Source of the DNA: Actinomycetes bacterium
GTDB taxonomy: Bacteria; Actinomycetota; Actinomycetes; Actinomycetales; Demequinaceae
DNA length: 47,426 nucleotides
Direction of reading: 5' to 3'
NCBI GenBank assembly: GCA_023411615.1
Contig: JAEYOR010000040.1
Coordinates: forward strand, 1-47,426
The position numbers were made by a program, and so were the translations under genes. Below the pieces are notes generated by a model that ran no database searches, was not told the DNA's origin, and worked only from the letters and a program-made list of their open reading frames with translations. Each line of letters begins with the position of its first letter. Within the stretch, counting starts at the first letter, position 1. Positions 8,360-17,212 of this stretch are shown piece after piece.

Positions 8360-8806
8360 ATGGCAAAGATCATCCTCACCCACGAGGTCTCCGGCCTTGG
8401 TGTTGCAGGTGACGTGGTGGTGGTGAAGGACGGTTACGCCCGTAACTTCCTCATCCCCCGCAAGCTCGCGACGCCGTGGTCCGCTGGTGCCGAGAAGTCC
8501 ATCGACGCAATGCGCAAGGCGCAGCGCGCTCGCGAACTTCACTCCATCGAGGACGCCCAGGCCGCGCGCGACGCGCTCCAGGCGAAGCCGGTGGTTGTGT
8601 CGGCCAAAGCGGGCGAGTCCGGTCGTCTCTTTGGCGCTATCACCACTGGTGACATCGCCGCCGCGATTGGCGACCGCGCCAAGGTGGACAAGCGCCGCAT
8701 CCAGATCGGCCAGCCCATCAAGGCCGTTGGCGAGTACCAGGTGAAGGTCTCGCTCCACACTGACGTCACCGCAACGGTGGACGTCGAGGTGGTCGCTGCG
8801 AAGTAA
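8360..8806 (+). CDS. rplI: Large ribosomal subunit protein bL9
   Basis: A 148-residue ribosomal protein with the N-terminal bL9 signature (GLGVAGDVVVVKDGYARNFLIP) that binds 23S rRNA, a connecting helix (about 42-75) and a C-terminal domain starting near KAGESGRLFGAI. Last gene of the operon, followed by a terminator. Preceded by the ribosome-binding site GGGAGG. Confidence 0.97.
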   Translation: MAKIILTHEVSGLGVAGDVVVVKDGYARNFLIPRKLATPWSAGAEKSIDAMRKAQRARELHSIEDAQAARDALQAKPVVVSAKAGESGRLFGAITTGDIAAAIGDRAKVDKRRIQIGQPIKAVGEYQVKVSLHTDVTATVDVEVVAAK

Positions 8807-8824
8807 CGCAGTCAGTCATCGCAC

Positions 8825-8870
8825 GGCCCCGCTGTCGCCCTCGTGCAGGGTGGCGCGGGGCCTTGCTTTT
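8825..8870 (+). terminator. Terminator of the rpsF-ssb-rpsR-rplI operon
   Basis: GGCCCCGC at 8825-8832 pairs exactly with GCGGGGCC at 8855-8862; a T-rich run (TTGCTTTT) follows at 8863-8870. Confidence 0.85.
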
Positions 8871-9044
8871 CCCTGACGCGCATGCGGTGGCGGGCCGACG
8901 CGGTGGGTGGACACAGCGTCGGCCGCGACACGCCGGGGGCGACACGCCGACAACTTTGTCCCCGTTGATATCCCCACCCGGAGAAGTCGTAAAAGGCCAG
9001 GTAAAGTGCCTTTTTCGACGGTGAGAATCTGGCAATTCACAGGT

Positions 9045-9119
9045 TTGTCCACAGGCGCGACGGCGGGTCTCCCCAAGGGCCCATGAGACCGTCCACAACT
9101 GTCCACGGGACTGTCCACG
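9045..9119 (+). promoter_or_regulatory. Cluster of DnaA-box-like sites upstream of dnaB
   Basis: In the 411-bp gap between rplI and dnaB, TTGTCCACA at 9045-9053 matches the actinobacterial DnaA box exactly. Three related sites follow: CCGTCCACA (9089-9097), CTGTCCACG (9099-9107) and CTGTCCACG (9111-9119), spaced 10 and 12 bp. A -10-like TAGAGT lies at 9152-9157. DnaA control of dnaB, or local DnaA binding, is inferred. No other feature is seen in this gap beyond the rplI terminator. Confidence 0.55.
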
Positions 9120-9217
9120 GACGTCCGCTTGGCCGCTGGGTGCGCCATCCCTAGAGTCGCTGTCGGACCCCGGTGGCAGACTCGCATGAGCGAGGCGGGA
9201 CAGGCAAAGGAGACGGT

Positions 9218-10579
9218 GTGTCGGTCGACGAGTTGGAGGCGGCGTACAGTTCGCGGACCCTCGAGCGCACGCCCCCACAGAACATTGAGGCGGAGCAGTC
9301 GGTGCTCGGCGCAATGATGCTGTCAAAGGATGCGATGGCTGATGTCATCGAGACCGTGCGTGCCGATGATTTTTACCGTCCGGCGCACGAGACGATCTTT
9401 GACACCGCGATCAAGCTTTACAACGCGGGTGACCCGGTGGACGCCCTCACCGTGGGTGCGGAGCTGCAACGCAACGGTCAACTCGCCAAGGTGGGCGGCG
9501 CCGAGTATCTCCACACCCTCATTTCGATCGTGCCCTCTGCGGCGTCGGCCGGTTACTACGCGCGGCTGGTGCGCGAACAGGCGATCCTGCGCAAGCTGGT
9601 GGAAGCCGGGACGCGCATTGCCAATATGGGCTACGACGCGGATGGCGCCGAGGTTGACGATGTCGTCGACAGCGCGCAATCCGAGATCTTTGCGGTCACG
9701 GAGCGGCGCAACTCCGAGGACTACCTGCCCATCGGCGACATCATGGAGCACACGCTCGAGCAGGTGGATGCGGCGTCGAGCCGTGACGGGCAGATGCTCG
9801 GCATCCCCACGGGCTTCCGTCAACTCGATGACCTGACGGGCGGCTTCCAAGCCGGTCAGATGATCGTCATTGCCGCGCGTCCCGCGATTGGTAAATCCAC
9901 GCTTGGCCTCGACATCGCACGTGCGGCGAGCATCAAGGCGGACAAGGCGTCGGTGATCTTCTCGCTTGAAATGAGCCGCGAGGAGATCACCAAGCGCATG
10001 CTCTCCGCGGAGGCGGGGGTCAAGCTGACCAAGCTGACCAAGGGCCCGATGAACCCGGACGACTGGCAGCGCTTGGCGACAACCGCTGCGCGCGTGGCAA
10101 AGGCGCCGTTGTTCATTGATGACAGCCCCAATATGTCGCTCATGGAAATCCGTGCCAAGTGCCGCCGCCTCAAGCAGCAGCACAACCTGGGACTCGTGGT
10201 GGTGGACTACCTCCAGCTGATGAGCTCAGGTCGAAAGGTTGAGTCACGTCAACAAGAGGTCTCGGAGTTCTCGCGCGCGCTCAAACTGCTCGCCAAGGAG
10301 ATCGAGGTGCCGGTCATTGCGATCTCGCAGCTCAACCGTGGACCCGAGCAGCGCACCGAGAAGAAGCCGATGCTGTCCGACATGCGTGAATCGGGTGCAA
10401 TCGAGCAGGACGCGGACATCGTGATCCTTCTTCACCGCGATGACGCCTACGACCGCGACAACCGCCCTGGCGAAGCTGACTTCATTGTGGCGAAGCACCG
10501 CGCGGGGCCAACCGACACCATCGCGGTTGCGTTCAAGAAGGACTACGCGCACTTCGCGGATATGGCGCCTGATCTGTAG
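9218..10579 (+). CDS. dnaB: Replicative DNA helicase DnaB
   Basis: A hexameric 5'-3' helicase of 453 residues. The N-terminal primase-interacting domain starts at RTPPQNIEAEQSVLGAMML; the RecA-like C-terminal domain has the Walker A-type ARPAIGKST, the Walker B VVDYLQLM and the DnaB motif SQLNRGPEQR. The GTG at 9218 is preferred because AAAGGAGA precedes it and the start matches homologues with about 15 residues before TPPQ; an upstream in-frame GTG at 9173 lacks a ribosome-binding site. No intein is inserted, unlike some mycobacterial DnaB proteins. It acts with SSB, encoded upstream. Confidence 0.95.
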   Translation: MSVDELEAAYSSRTLERTPPQNIEAEQSVLGAMMLSKDAMADVIETVRADDFYRPAHETIFDTAIKLYNAGDPVDALTVGAELQRNGQLAKVGGAEYLHTLISIVPSAASAGYYARLVREQAILRKLVEAGTRIANMGYDADGAEVDDVVDSAQSEIFAVTERRNSEDYLPIGDIMEHTLEQVDAASSRDGQMLGIPTGFRQLDDLTGGFQAGQMIVIAARPAIGKSTLGLDIARAASIKADKASVIFSLEMSREEITKRMLSAEAGVKLTKLTKGPMNPDDWQRLATTAARVAKAPLFIDDSPNMSLMEIRAKCRRLKQQHNLGLVVVDYLQLMSSGRKVESRQQEVSEFSRALKLLAKEIEVPVIAISQLNRGPEQRTEKKPMLSDMRESGAIEQDADIVILLHRDDAYDRDNRPGEADFIVAKHRAGPTDTIAVAFKKDYAHFADMAPDL

Positions 10580-10652
10580 CGCCTGTGGAGGCGGGAACTC
10601 GGGGGTTCGCGTCCGGTAAGGTACCGACCACATGTCATCTCGAGGGGGAAGA

Positions 10653-11462
10653 ATGTCTGATCAACCTGCCGTTGCCGCTTCCGGGCCAGCCTCGCGTGTG
10701 CCGTGGATTGTCGCGGGTGTTTCCTGGGTGGCGACCCTCGCGTTGGTCGCGGTGCTGCTCGTGGGTGGCGGGGGTGATGGCTCGAGTTCGGGCTCCGGGG
10801 CGACCGCCGAACGCGGCTTCTCAAGCGCCGACGCGGCAGCGCGAGCGTACGCTGACGCGATTGCGGATGGTGACCTTGATGCCGCGGCCTCGATGTACGC
10901 CACGACGTCCTTAGTCGAGGGCTATTCGTTCACGAAGAACCTTGAGTTTGTTCGCGCGATCATGCCCCAGACGCCTCTTCCGGCTCCCGACTTCAGCGGG
11001 GTGAACGCCCGCGTGCAGGTGGGCTTCGCGGGCAACAGCGTCATTGGCATCGCCCGGAGCCTCCTGATGCCCGGCGAAGACCCGTACATGACAATTGCGG
11101 GCGACGCGGTCGCGAACCCTGCCGAATGGGAGCAGACCTTCAGCCTTGATGGCTTCGATGACATCGCTGTGAAGCGCGTCGACCTATTAAAAGCGGGTGG
11201 CGAAGAGTCGAGGTACGCGGAGTTCCTGGCGAACTCGCTCGACGTGTGGTCGGGGGAAGATGCCCGCGAAGGCGCCATCCTTTTCCAGACTCCTGAGGGT
11301 CCCGCGATGCTTGGCATCACCCTCATCAAACTTGATGGCAGTTGGTATGTGTGGCGCGCCAGTGCGACCATCCTCGGCAGTGCCATGAATGCCGCGGAGC
11401 TCATGTCGGAGGAAGAGTTTGACGACATGCTCGAACTCGGCCAAGAAGTCATTGACCGCTGA
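10653..11462 (+). CDS. Membrane-anchored protein of unknown function
   Basis: A 269-residue protein that I do not recognise. One membrane segment (about residues 14-36, WIVAGVSWVATLALVAVLLV) is followed by a Gly/Ser linker and an exported domain. That domain starts with AAARAYADAIADGDLDAAASMY, which is typical of NTF2-like or DUF4878-type lipoprotein-associated domains. ATG at 10653 is chosen because AGGGGGAAG precedes it. A -10-like TAAGGT lies at 10617-10622. It stands alone between dnaB and the convergent flippase gene. Confidence 0.7.
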   Translation: MSDQPAVAASGPASRVPWIVAGVSWVATLALVAVLLVGGGGDGSSSGSGATAERGFSSADAAARAYADAIADGDLDAAASMYATTSLVEGYSFTKNLEFVRAIMPQTPLPAPDFSGVNARVQVGFAGNSVIGIARSLLMPGEDPYMTIAGDAVANPAEWEQTFSLDGFDDIAVKRVDLLKAGGEESRYAEFLANSLDVWSGEDAREGAILFQTPEGPAMLGITLIKLDGSWYVWRASATILGSAMNAAELMSEEEFDDMLELGQEVIDR

Positions 11463-11486
11463 CAGGGCTAAGGTGCCGGTGCGAGC

Positions 11487-14006
11487 CTAGAGCTCGCCAC
11501 GCTTTTGCAGATAGCGCATCGCGAAGTAGCCCATGGGGATCCGCATCCAGTAGGTGATGAGGCGGAACACGACCACGATCGACGCCGCGACTGAACCGGC
11601 GAGGCCGGACGAACTGAGGCCCGCAATCAAGGCACCTTCGACTGCGCCAAGTCCACCCGGCGTCGGGAAGATCGCGCCAGCCGCGTTGCCGAGGAGGAAC
11701 AGGACGGTGACGTCGACGAGCGGAAGGTCGTGTCCAAAAGCTCGCAGCACCGCGTCGAACGCGCCCACGTAGGCGGCCGTGAGCAACAGGTTGCCGCTGA
11801 GGCCGAGCGCGAGGCGTCCAGGCTGACCCAGAACCTGAGCAAGTCGCGGCCATGTTTGACGCAGCATGGGTGCGAGCCGTCCCCACGCCCATTGGCGTAC
11901 GCGCGGCACCACGAGCGCGAGGGCAACCATAAGACCAGTGATGCCGACGCCGGCGAGCAACGAGCCCGAGGGGAGCTGGGCGAGAGTGCCTTCCGAGCCG
12001 GTGAAGAGGGAGAGCACGAGCAAGCCGACAACGGTGACGACAACGGCACTCACTTGTACGAGCGCGACCGTCGCGACAGCGAGCGGCGTGGCGACGCGTC
12101 GGCGGGTGAGGAGGCGCATGTTGAGCGCGGCTGGCCCCACGCCTGCTGGAGCGGCAAGAGCGAGATACGCGGCGGCCACCTGTGCGAGGATCGCCCGATT
12201 CCACGGCAGTTTGACCGGCGAGAAAGCAAGCAGGGCGATGGAGGCACCAACGAAGGTGAGCAGCATCCATCCCACGGACGCGGCGAGCCACCAGGGGTTC
12301 GAGTCCCGCAGCGAATCAAGCACCTTCTCCGTGTTGAACGACGCGAAGATGATGTACGCCGCGATGATGCCCGCGGTCAAAGCGAAAACGGTTCTGAGGC
12401 CAAAACGCGAGATCTGCTCCGGCTCAACATCGGCGTCGGGCAGGCGCGAGACGATGTCCTTGCGTACTTCGCCCAGGTCCGTGGGGGACGCACGCAGCGC
12501 ACTGCGAGTAGCGCGGGGCAGGATCACGGACTGGAGGACGGGAGCAAAATGCTCGACGCCCTCGCGGCCGATCGCGCGGAAGGCCGAATCGATCGCCCGC
12601 ACGGGGCCAACGATCGCCGCCAGCATCGACACCACCTGCGCGTGGTCGATGCGTTTGGCGATCTCGGACGTCGCCACTTCCCCAAGCTCCCATGACGTGA
12701 GCCATACCGTAGGCAACTGAGCCCAGTCATCGTGCCCCACGAGCACCGTGTCCGCGCTGAGCGCGCGATGCGAGATGCCTGCCGCGTGTGCCTTGCCAAC
12801 TTGATCCCACACAGCATCGAGAACGGTGTCCGTCACGTCGGCCGGATCAAGTTGGGCGAGCGGACGCGCGGCGAGCGGACGTTGGTAGACGATGATCATC
12901 GTGTCCCGCGCCTGCGATAGTCCGAGTACTCGAGCCGTGCGCACGCCAGCTCCGCGAGCAGCATGCGACAAGAGCGCGGTGGCTTCCGCCGAGTGACGCA
13001 GGGACACGTCAGCCCGTGCGTCGATGCCGCGCAGCCTCCATGACGACCACAGCTTGGTGACAAAACCGGCGGCATGCTGATCCGCATCCAGGGCGACCAC
13101 GAGGAGGTGGTGACCCTCCGGCGTCGTCAGTGCGTACACGCGGCCATGGCGGGCGCGGCCGAGCGCCGTGGAGACCTCGTCAAGGTCCTGGAGGCTCGTC
13201 GCGATCGCCGGGTCCGCGCGAACCAGGCGCTTCACCCCAAAGCCTGCGCGTTCGATTCCATCGACGAGCGTGCGGCCATAGGCGCGGTCCGAGGTGGAGC
13301 CAAGCAAGTACCGAAAGGCAAGTCCCGCAAAGCGCCCCATCAACACGGTGGACAGCGCCGCGGGCAGGGTGACGATGCCGGAGATCACGGCCACAGCGAC
13401 CGCCGCCCACAGAATGTTCCACGAGAAGCTGAGGGCGCGTCGGGAATTGCGCCGCCCCGCGACCGTCAGCAAGGCCGCGACTCCTGCGATGTACGCCGGC
13501 ATGTTGACCTGAGCGCTCTCCCCGACGCCCACAGACAACGAGTTCACCAGGTTGTCGGACGCAGCGCGGTTGACGATCCAGACGGCAAGCAAGATCACGC
13601 CAAAGCCTGTCGCCGCCGCGCCGAGTGCCTCGAGAATGCGGCGAGGTTCGCGTCGGACGGCGAGGTCGATGATGGCAACGGCCGGGAGGATGAGCGTCAC
13701 CGTGCCGGAGAAGATGTTGACCGGCGCGATCAGGACGCGCTGCAGAACGGCCGAAATCCCGTGGACGTCGTCCGTGAATCCCTCGGTGGTGCCGTGCGCA
13801 TAGGTGCCGATGAGAAGCACGAGCACGGTGCCGAGGACCACGCCCAACAGGGACAACAAGTCCGCTTGTCTGTGCACCCGGGATTCTGGGATGTCGACCA
13901 CGTGGGCGGGGCGGGGCTCGGCGCCCACGGCTTCGGTGGCGCCGGAGTCCGGGCTGACCTGCGCGGTCGCATCGCCTCCGCGGGTAGCGGAAGCGTCAGC
14001 GGCCAT
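11487..14006 (-). CDS. Flippase-like membrane protein with embedded pseudokinase domain
   Basis: A 839-residue protein. Residues about 48-235 hold several membrane segments. Residues about 255-500 resemble a kinase-like (ABC1/RIO/Ser-Thr) fold, and residues about 535-830 form a lysylphosphatidylglycerol-synthase-type flippase domain (UPF0104/YbhN) with the conserved PTPGGLGAVEGALIAGL. The kinase loop reads H413-R-A-L-S-A-D-T, so the catalytic Asp of HRD is Ala and the metal-binding Asn is Thr; the DFG-like site reads TSWELG with no Asp. The domain is therefore probably a pseudokinase that binds but does not phosphorylate. A lipid or cell-wall-precursor transport role is inferred. TAGACT ends 6 nt before the ATG (leaderless). 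Confidence 0.8.
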   Translation of the reverse strand: MAADASATRGGDATAQVSPDSGATEAVGAEPRPAHVVDIPESRVHRQADLLSLLGVVLGTVLVLLIGTYAHGTTEGFTDDVHGISAVLQRVLIAPVNIFSGTVTLILPAVAIIDLAVRREPRRILEALGAAATGFGVILLAVWIVNRAASDNLVNSLSVGVGESAQVNMPAYIAGVAALLTVAGRRNSRRALSFSWNILWAAVAVAVISGIVTLPAALSTVLMGRFAGLAFRYLLGSTSDRAYGRTLVDGIERAGFGVKRLVRADPAIATSLQDLDEVSTALGRARHGRVYALTTPEGHHLLVVALDADQHAAGFVTKLWSSWRLRGIDARADVSLRHSAEATALLSHAARGAGVRTARVLGLSQARDTMIIVYQRPLAARPLAQLDPADVTDTVLDAVWDQVGKAHAAGISHRALSADTVLVGHDDWAQLPTVWLTSWELGEVATSEIAKRIDHAQVVSMLAAIVGPVRAIDSAFRAIGREGVEHFAPVLQSVILPRATRSALRASPTDLGEVRKDIVSRLPDADVEPEQISRFGLRTVFALTAGIIAAYIIFASFNTEKVLDSLRDSNPWWLAASVGWMLLTFVGASIALLAFSPVKLPWNRAILAQVAAAYLALAAPAGVGPAALNMRLLTRRRVATPLAVATVALVQVSAVVVTVVGLLVLSLFTGSEGTLAQLPSGSLLAGVGITGLMVALALVVPRVRQWAWGRLAPMLRQTWPRLAQVLGQPGRLALGLSGNLLLTAAYVGAFDAVLRAFGHDLPLVDVTVLFLLGNAAGAIFPTPGGLGAVEGALIAGLSSSGLAGSVAASIVVVFRLITYWMRIPMGYFAMRYLQKRGEL

Positions 14007-14012
14007 GGGGTG

Positions 14013-14018
14013 AGTCTA
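14013..14018 (-). promoter_or_regulatory. Putative -10 box of the flippase gene
   Basis: TAGACT on the minus strand, 6 nt before ATG at 14006; no ribosome-binding site. Confidence 0.5.
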
Positions 14019-14065
14019 GAGCGCGAGGGCGTTTGCGGGTATGCGGCCCCGGACGGGCGACGTGC

Positions 14066-14848
14066 CTACACACCGTTGAGCGCGTCGAGCCAACTCTGCG
14101 GAGCGAACTCGGGGCCAACGAATGACACGAGATCGAGAATGAAATGCGCGGCGATGAGCGGCCCCACGCGCCGCCAGCGGAGGAAGACGTAGGCAAAGAC
14201 GACGCCCATGAGGACGTTGCCGAGCGCCATCGGCCAGCCCTGGTAGAGGTGATATGTCCCGCGCAACAGGGCCGACGCCGCGATGGCTGCCGGGATTGAC
14301 CACCTCATGTCGGTGAGGCGGGTGAGGAGGTAGCCGACCACCACGATCTCTTCAAGGAGCGCGGCGGCGACGGCCGAGAGGAGAAGGATCGTGGCGGCCC
14401 ACCACATGTCGGGGAGTCCGTTCGTATTGATTCGAACGCTCTGACCGATCGCCCTGCCAATTGCATAGACGCCCAGCCCAGGCAAACCAATGCACGCCGC
14501 GAGGCCCGCACCGATGGCGATGTCCCGGCCCCAGCGTCGGCCCGATCCCGTGAGGCCGAGCCGGTCGAGCGCCGAGCGTCCATGGCTCGAGAGGAGATAG
14601 AGCGCGAGGGCGACGGGTACCAGGCCAAACATGATGTTGAGCAATTGATACGTGAGGTCCATGTACGGAATGCCGGAGCGCGAGGGGTTGAGCGTGGTTG
14701 CCTGTTGGCCGATGGCGGGCTCGGCGAGGTAGCGCTCGAGGAGGCGCAGCGCGGCGAAGACCGCGGACTGGCCTAGGGAGAGGCCGAGCACGATGAGCAC
14801 CTCGGCACGAAGGCGGCGGCGGGTGGGCTCCGGAGCATTGGTGGACAT
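14066..14848 (-). CDS. CPBP-family intramembrane metalloprotease
   Basis: A 260-residue polytopic protein of the CPBP/Abi family (CAAX-prenyl-protease-like). Motif 1 is E166-E167 in LLEEIVVVGYLL, motif 2 contains His200 in RGTYHLYQGWP, and motif 3 is H235-F-I-L-D. The usual Arg after the EE motif (EExxxR) is replaced by Val, so activity may differ. About six to eight membrane segments. ATG at 14848 is preferred: a TACAGT -10 lies 7 nt upstream; GTG at 14851 is the alternative. Function in actinobacteria is unknown; it may process membrane proteins. Confidence 0.85.
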   Translation of the reverse strand: MSTNAPEPTRRRLRAEVLIVLGLSLGQSAVFAALRLLERYLAEPAIGQQATTLNPSRSGIPYMDLTYQLLNIMFGLVPVALALYLLSSHGRSALDRLGLTGSGRRWGRDIAIGAGLAACIGLPGLGVYAIGRAIGQSVRINTNGLPDMWWAATILLLSAVAAALLEEIVVVGYLLTRLTDMRWSIPAAIAASALLRGTYHLYQGWPMALGNVLMGVVFAYVFLRWRRVGPLIAAHFILDLVSFVGPEFAPQSWLDALNGV

Positions 14849-14875
14849 CACGCCAACTGTAACGAGCGTCGCCGG

Positions 14876-15565
14876 CTAGATGCTCACGGCATCGCCCACG
14901 GAAATCACTCCGTGCTTGAGCACGTCGCAGTAGACGGCGACTCGGAGATCACGGGTGGCGCCAAGGGCCTTCAGCCACCGCGTCGTCCTCACGACGCCAT
15001 CTTGCGCGAGATCAATGGTGCGGCACCGCTCGATGCGGCGCGCGACGTGGAGGCGCACTGGCCCGGCGGTGATGTCGCGCCCAATCCAACCCTCCTCCTC
15101 AAAGGGCTCGCTCGTATGGACCACGATGTTTGCACGCAACCGGCGGGGGTCCGCATCCACGCCCAGCTCGCTCGCGCACCAATCGAGGGTTGCCGTACCG
15201 ATGAGGGAAATGGCGCCCGCGTCGAAGTGGCGAATGTCTGTCTCGGGTGCGATGCGTACAGGTGCGTCCAGCGCTGAGCTGAGAATGGCATCGGCTGCGG
15301 GGTCCCCAGCCTGGCCGATCGGCCCGTCCGGTCCGGAGATCGTCACGGCACCACTCGGCTCCGTATGGGCGCGGAAGGTGAAGACACCGTCGCGGCGGAT
15401 CATGCGGGTGGTGTTCTTGCCCGAGGCAAGCCGGTTGTTCTCGTCACGCACTGCCCACGCGCGGTCTCCATCAAGGCCGCGTGCGGTGACGGCGACGGAC
15501 TCGAGCGACTCGCCACCCATTGCCTTGACGGGGTAGCGGCGAAGTGACGTGATGAGCAAGCTCAT
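14876..15565 (-). CDS. MOSC domain protein
   Basis: A 229-residue protein with an N-terminal MOSC beta-barrel (about 5-95; LRRYPVKAMGGESLESVAVTARGLDGDRAWAV) and a C-terminal MOSC domain (about 100-225) similar to molybdenum-cofactor sulfurase C-termini and YiiM/YcbX. MOSC proteins bind sulfur carried by Moco and reduce N-hydroxylated compounds or sulfurate cofactors. It starts 21 bp after purB in the same direction and has the ribosome-binding site AAGGTGA, so it is probably co-transcribed with purB. The exact substrate cannot be told. Confidence 0.88.
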   Translation of the reverse strand: MSLLITSLRRYPVKAMGGESLESVAVTARGLDGDRAWAVRDENNRLASGKNTTRMIRRDGVFTFRAHTEPSGAVTISGPDGPIGQAGDPAADAILSSALDAPVRIAPETDIRHFDAGAISLIGTATLDWCASELGVDADPRRLRANIVVHTSEPFEEEGWIGRDITAGPVRLHVARRIERCRTIDLAQDGVVRTTRWLKALGATRDLRVAVYCDVLKHGVISVGDAVSI

Positions 15566-15586
15566 GAGGTCACCTTCTTACGCCCT

Positions 15587-17029
15587 CTATTGCAGATACT
15601 CGTCGACCAGCTTCTCGGCCAGACCCACGTAGGTCCCTGGTGACAGGGCCGCCAGCCTGACTGCAGCGTCTGCCGGGAGCCCGAGGCCCGCGATGAATTC
15701 GCGCACCTCTGCCTCGCCCACGCGGCGGCCGCGGGTGAGGTCGCGGAGTGTCTCGTAGGGATTGTCCATGCCGGGCACGCCTGCGATGGCCGCGGCACGC
15801 ATCGCGGACTGGATGGGCTCGGCGAGAACTTCCCAGTTTGAGTCGAGGTCCTTCTCGAGGGCCTCCGGGTTGACGTCGAGACCCGCGAGGCCGCGGCGCA
15901 CGTTGTCGATCGCGAGCAGCGAGTGGCCGAAGGCGACGCCGATGTTGCGCTGGCTGGTGGAATCGGTGAGGTCGCGTTGCATGCGGCTCGTGACGAGCGT
16001 GGCGGCCAAGGTGTCGAAGAGCGCGGCGCTGATCTCAAGGTTTGCCTCCGCGTTCTCAAAGCGGATGGGGTTGACCTTGTGCGGCATCGCGGAAGAGCCG
16101 ATGGTGCCTTGGCCGCGCACCTGCGCAAAGAAGCCGAGGGAGATGTAGGTCCACACGTCGGTGGCGAGGTTGTGGAGGATGCGGCCAAAACGGGCGACGT
16201 CAGCGTAGAGCTCGGCTTGCCAGTCGTGGCTCTCGATCTGCGTGGTGAGGGGGTTCCAGGTGAGGCCTAGGCCCTCGACAAATGTGCGAGAGATCGTGGC
16301 CCAGTCCGTGCCCGGGGCGGCGGCAGCGTGAGCGCCAAACGTGCCCGTGGCGCCGTTGATCTTGCCGAGGTACTCGGTGCGCTCGATGCGCGCGAGCTGC
16401 CGGCGCAAGCGGTGGGTGAGGACGGCGAGCTCTTTGCCGAGCGTGGTGGGCGTCGCGGGCTGACCGTGGGTGCGTGACAGCATCGGTTGCGACTTGTGCT
16501 CGCGCGCCATGCTGGCGAGTTGGTCTGTCAGCGCGGTCGCGGCGGGGAGCCACACGTCGCGCACGGCGCCCTGGATCATCAGCGCGTAGGAGAGGTTGTT
16601 GATGTCCTCGGACGTGCAGGCGAAGTGAACAAGTTCGCGCAACGGCTCAAGGCTTGTGCCCGCGATGCGCGCCTTGATGACGTACTCGATCGCCTTGACG
16701 TCATGCACCGTCTCGCGTTCAAAAGCGGCGTGCTCGGCGATTCCCGCGGCATCGAAGTCGGCGGGGATGGCCCTCAGTAGCGCCACCTCGTCGCCGGTGA
16801 GATTGCGCACGCCCGGCACCGCGCCCGTGGCGCACAAGTGGATGAACCATTCAACTTCCACATGGAGGCGCATCCGGTTGAGCGCGGGCTCCGAGAGGTG
16901 GTCAACGAGCGGGGCCACAGCGCCTCGGTAGCGGCCGTCCAGCGGGCCGAGCGCAATGGGCGGTTCCATTGCGGCAAAGGACGCCGTGGGCTTGAGCGGG
17001 TGGACGGCGGGAGGCGTTGCGTCGGTCAC
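15587..17029 (-). CDS. purB: Adenylosuccinate lyase
   Basis: A 480-residue fumarase/aspartase-superfamily enzyme. It releases fumarate from SAICAR and from adenylosuccinate in purine synthesis. The family signature is GSSAMPHKVNPIRFENAEAN, the catalytic flexible loop, and the N-terminal PIALGPLDGRYRGAVAPL is characteristic of this PurB subgroup. GTG at 17029 is chosen because AACAAT, a -10-like box, lies 6 nt upstream, consistent with leaderless transcription; ATG at 16970 is possible. Confidence 0.95.
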   Translation of the reverse strand: MTDATPPAVHPLKPTASFAAMEPPIALGPLDGRYRGAVAPLVDHLSEPALNRMRLHVEVEWFIHLCATGAVPGVRNLTGDEVALLRAIPADFDAAGIAEHAAFERETVHDVKAIEYVIKARIAGTSLEPLRELVHFACTSEDINNLSYALMIQGAVRDVWLPAATALTDQLASMAREHKSQPMLSRTHGQPATPTTLGKELAVLTHRLRRQLARIERTEYLGKINGATGTFGAHAAAAPGTDWATISRTFVEGLGLTWNPLTTQIESHDWQAELYADVARFGRILHNLATDVWTYISLGFFAQVRGQGTIGSSAMPHKVNPIRFENAEANLEISAALFDTLAATLVTSRMQRDLTDSTSQRNIGVAFGHSLLAIDNVRRGLAGLDVNPEALEKDLDSNWEVLAEPIQSAMRAAAIAGVPGMDNPYETLRDLTRGRRVGEAEVREFIAGLGLPADAAVRLAALSPGTYVGLAEKLVDEYLQ

Positions 17030-17086
17030 GCGCCCATTGTTCCACGGAGGGATGCGGCCGACGCTGGGGCTGGCTCGCGCGGATTC

Positions 17087-17149
17087 CTCCAATAGCTCAC
17101 CGCAAAGTGCCTGTGGGGGTCCGTAACCCTCCAACAACTCACCGCAAAC
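17087..17149. repeat. Two 21-bp direct repeats, period 42 bp
   Basis: Copies at 17087-17107 and 17129-17149 match at 19 of 21 positions and share the core CTCACCGCAAA. They lie upstream of purB, between it and the holin-like gene. They could be an operator pair on the same helix face (42 bp is four turns) or members of a dispersed repeat family; the window shows no further copy. Confidence 0.7.
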
Positions 17150-17212
17150 TCGGGTGTGGGGGGTGTGGGGGTGTCGGGGGGTGTGGGGGGTGTCGGGGGG
17201 CGCCCGGGGGTT
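17150..17212 (+). repeat. G-rich tract, potential G-quadruplex
   Basis: About 60 bp made of alternating GTGTGGGG and GTGTCGGGG units with at least five runs of four or more G on the plus strand. It adjoins the 3' end of the holin-like gene and the direct repeats upstream of purB. It could form a quadruplex or aid termination of minus-strand transcription as a C-rich RNA. Confidence 0.55.

Noticed and set aside
9218..10579. Intein inside DnaB
   Set aside because: The protein is of normal length with uninterrupted Walker A and DnaB motifs.
17087..17149. Two-copy direct repeat as a CRISPR array
   Set aside because: Only two units, imperfect, no leader and no cas genes.
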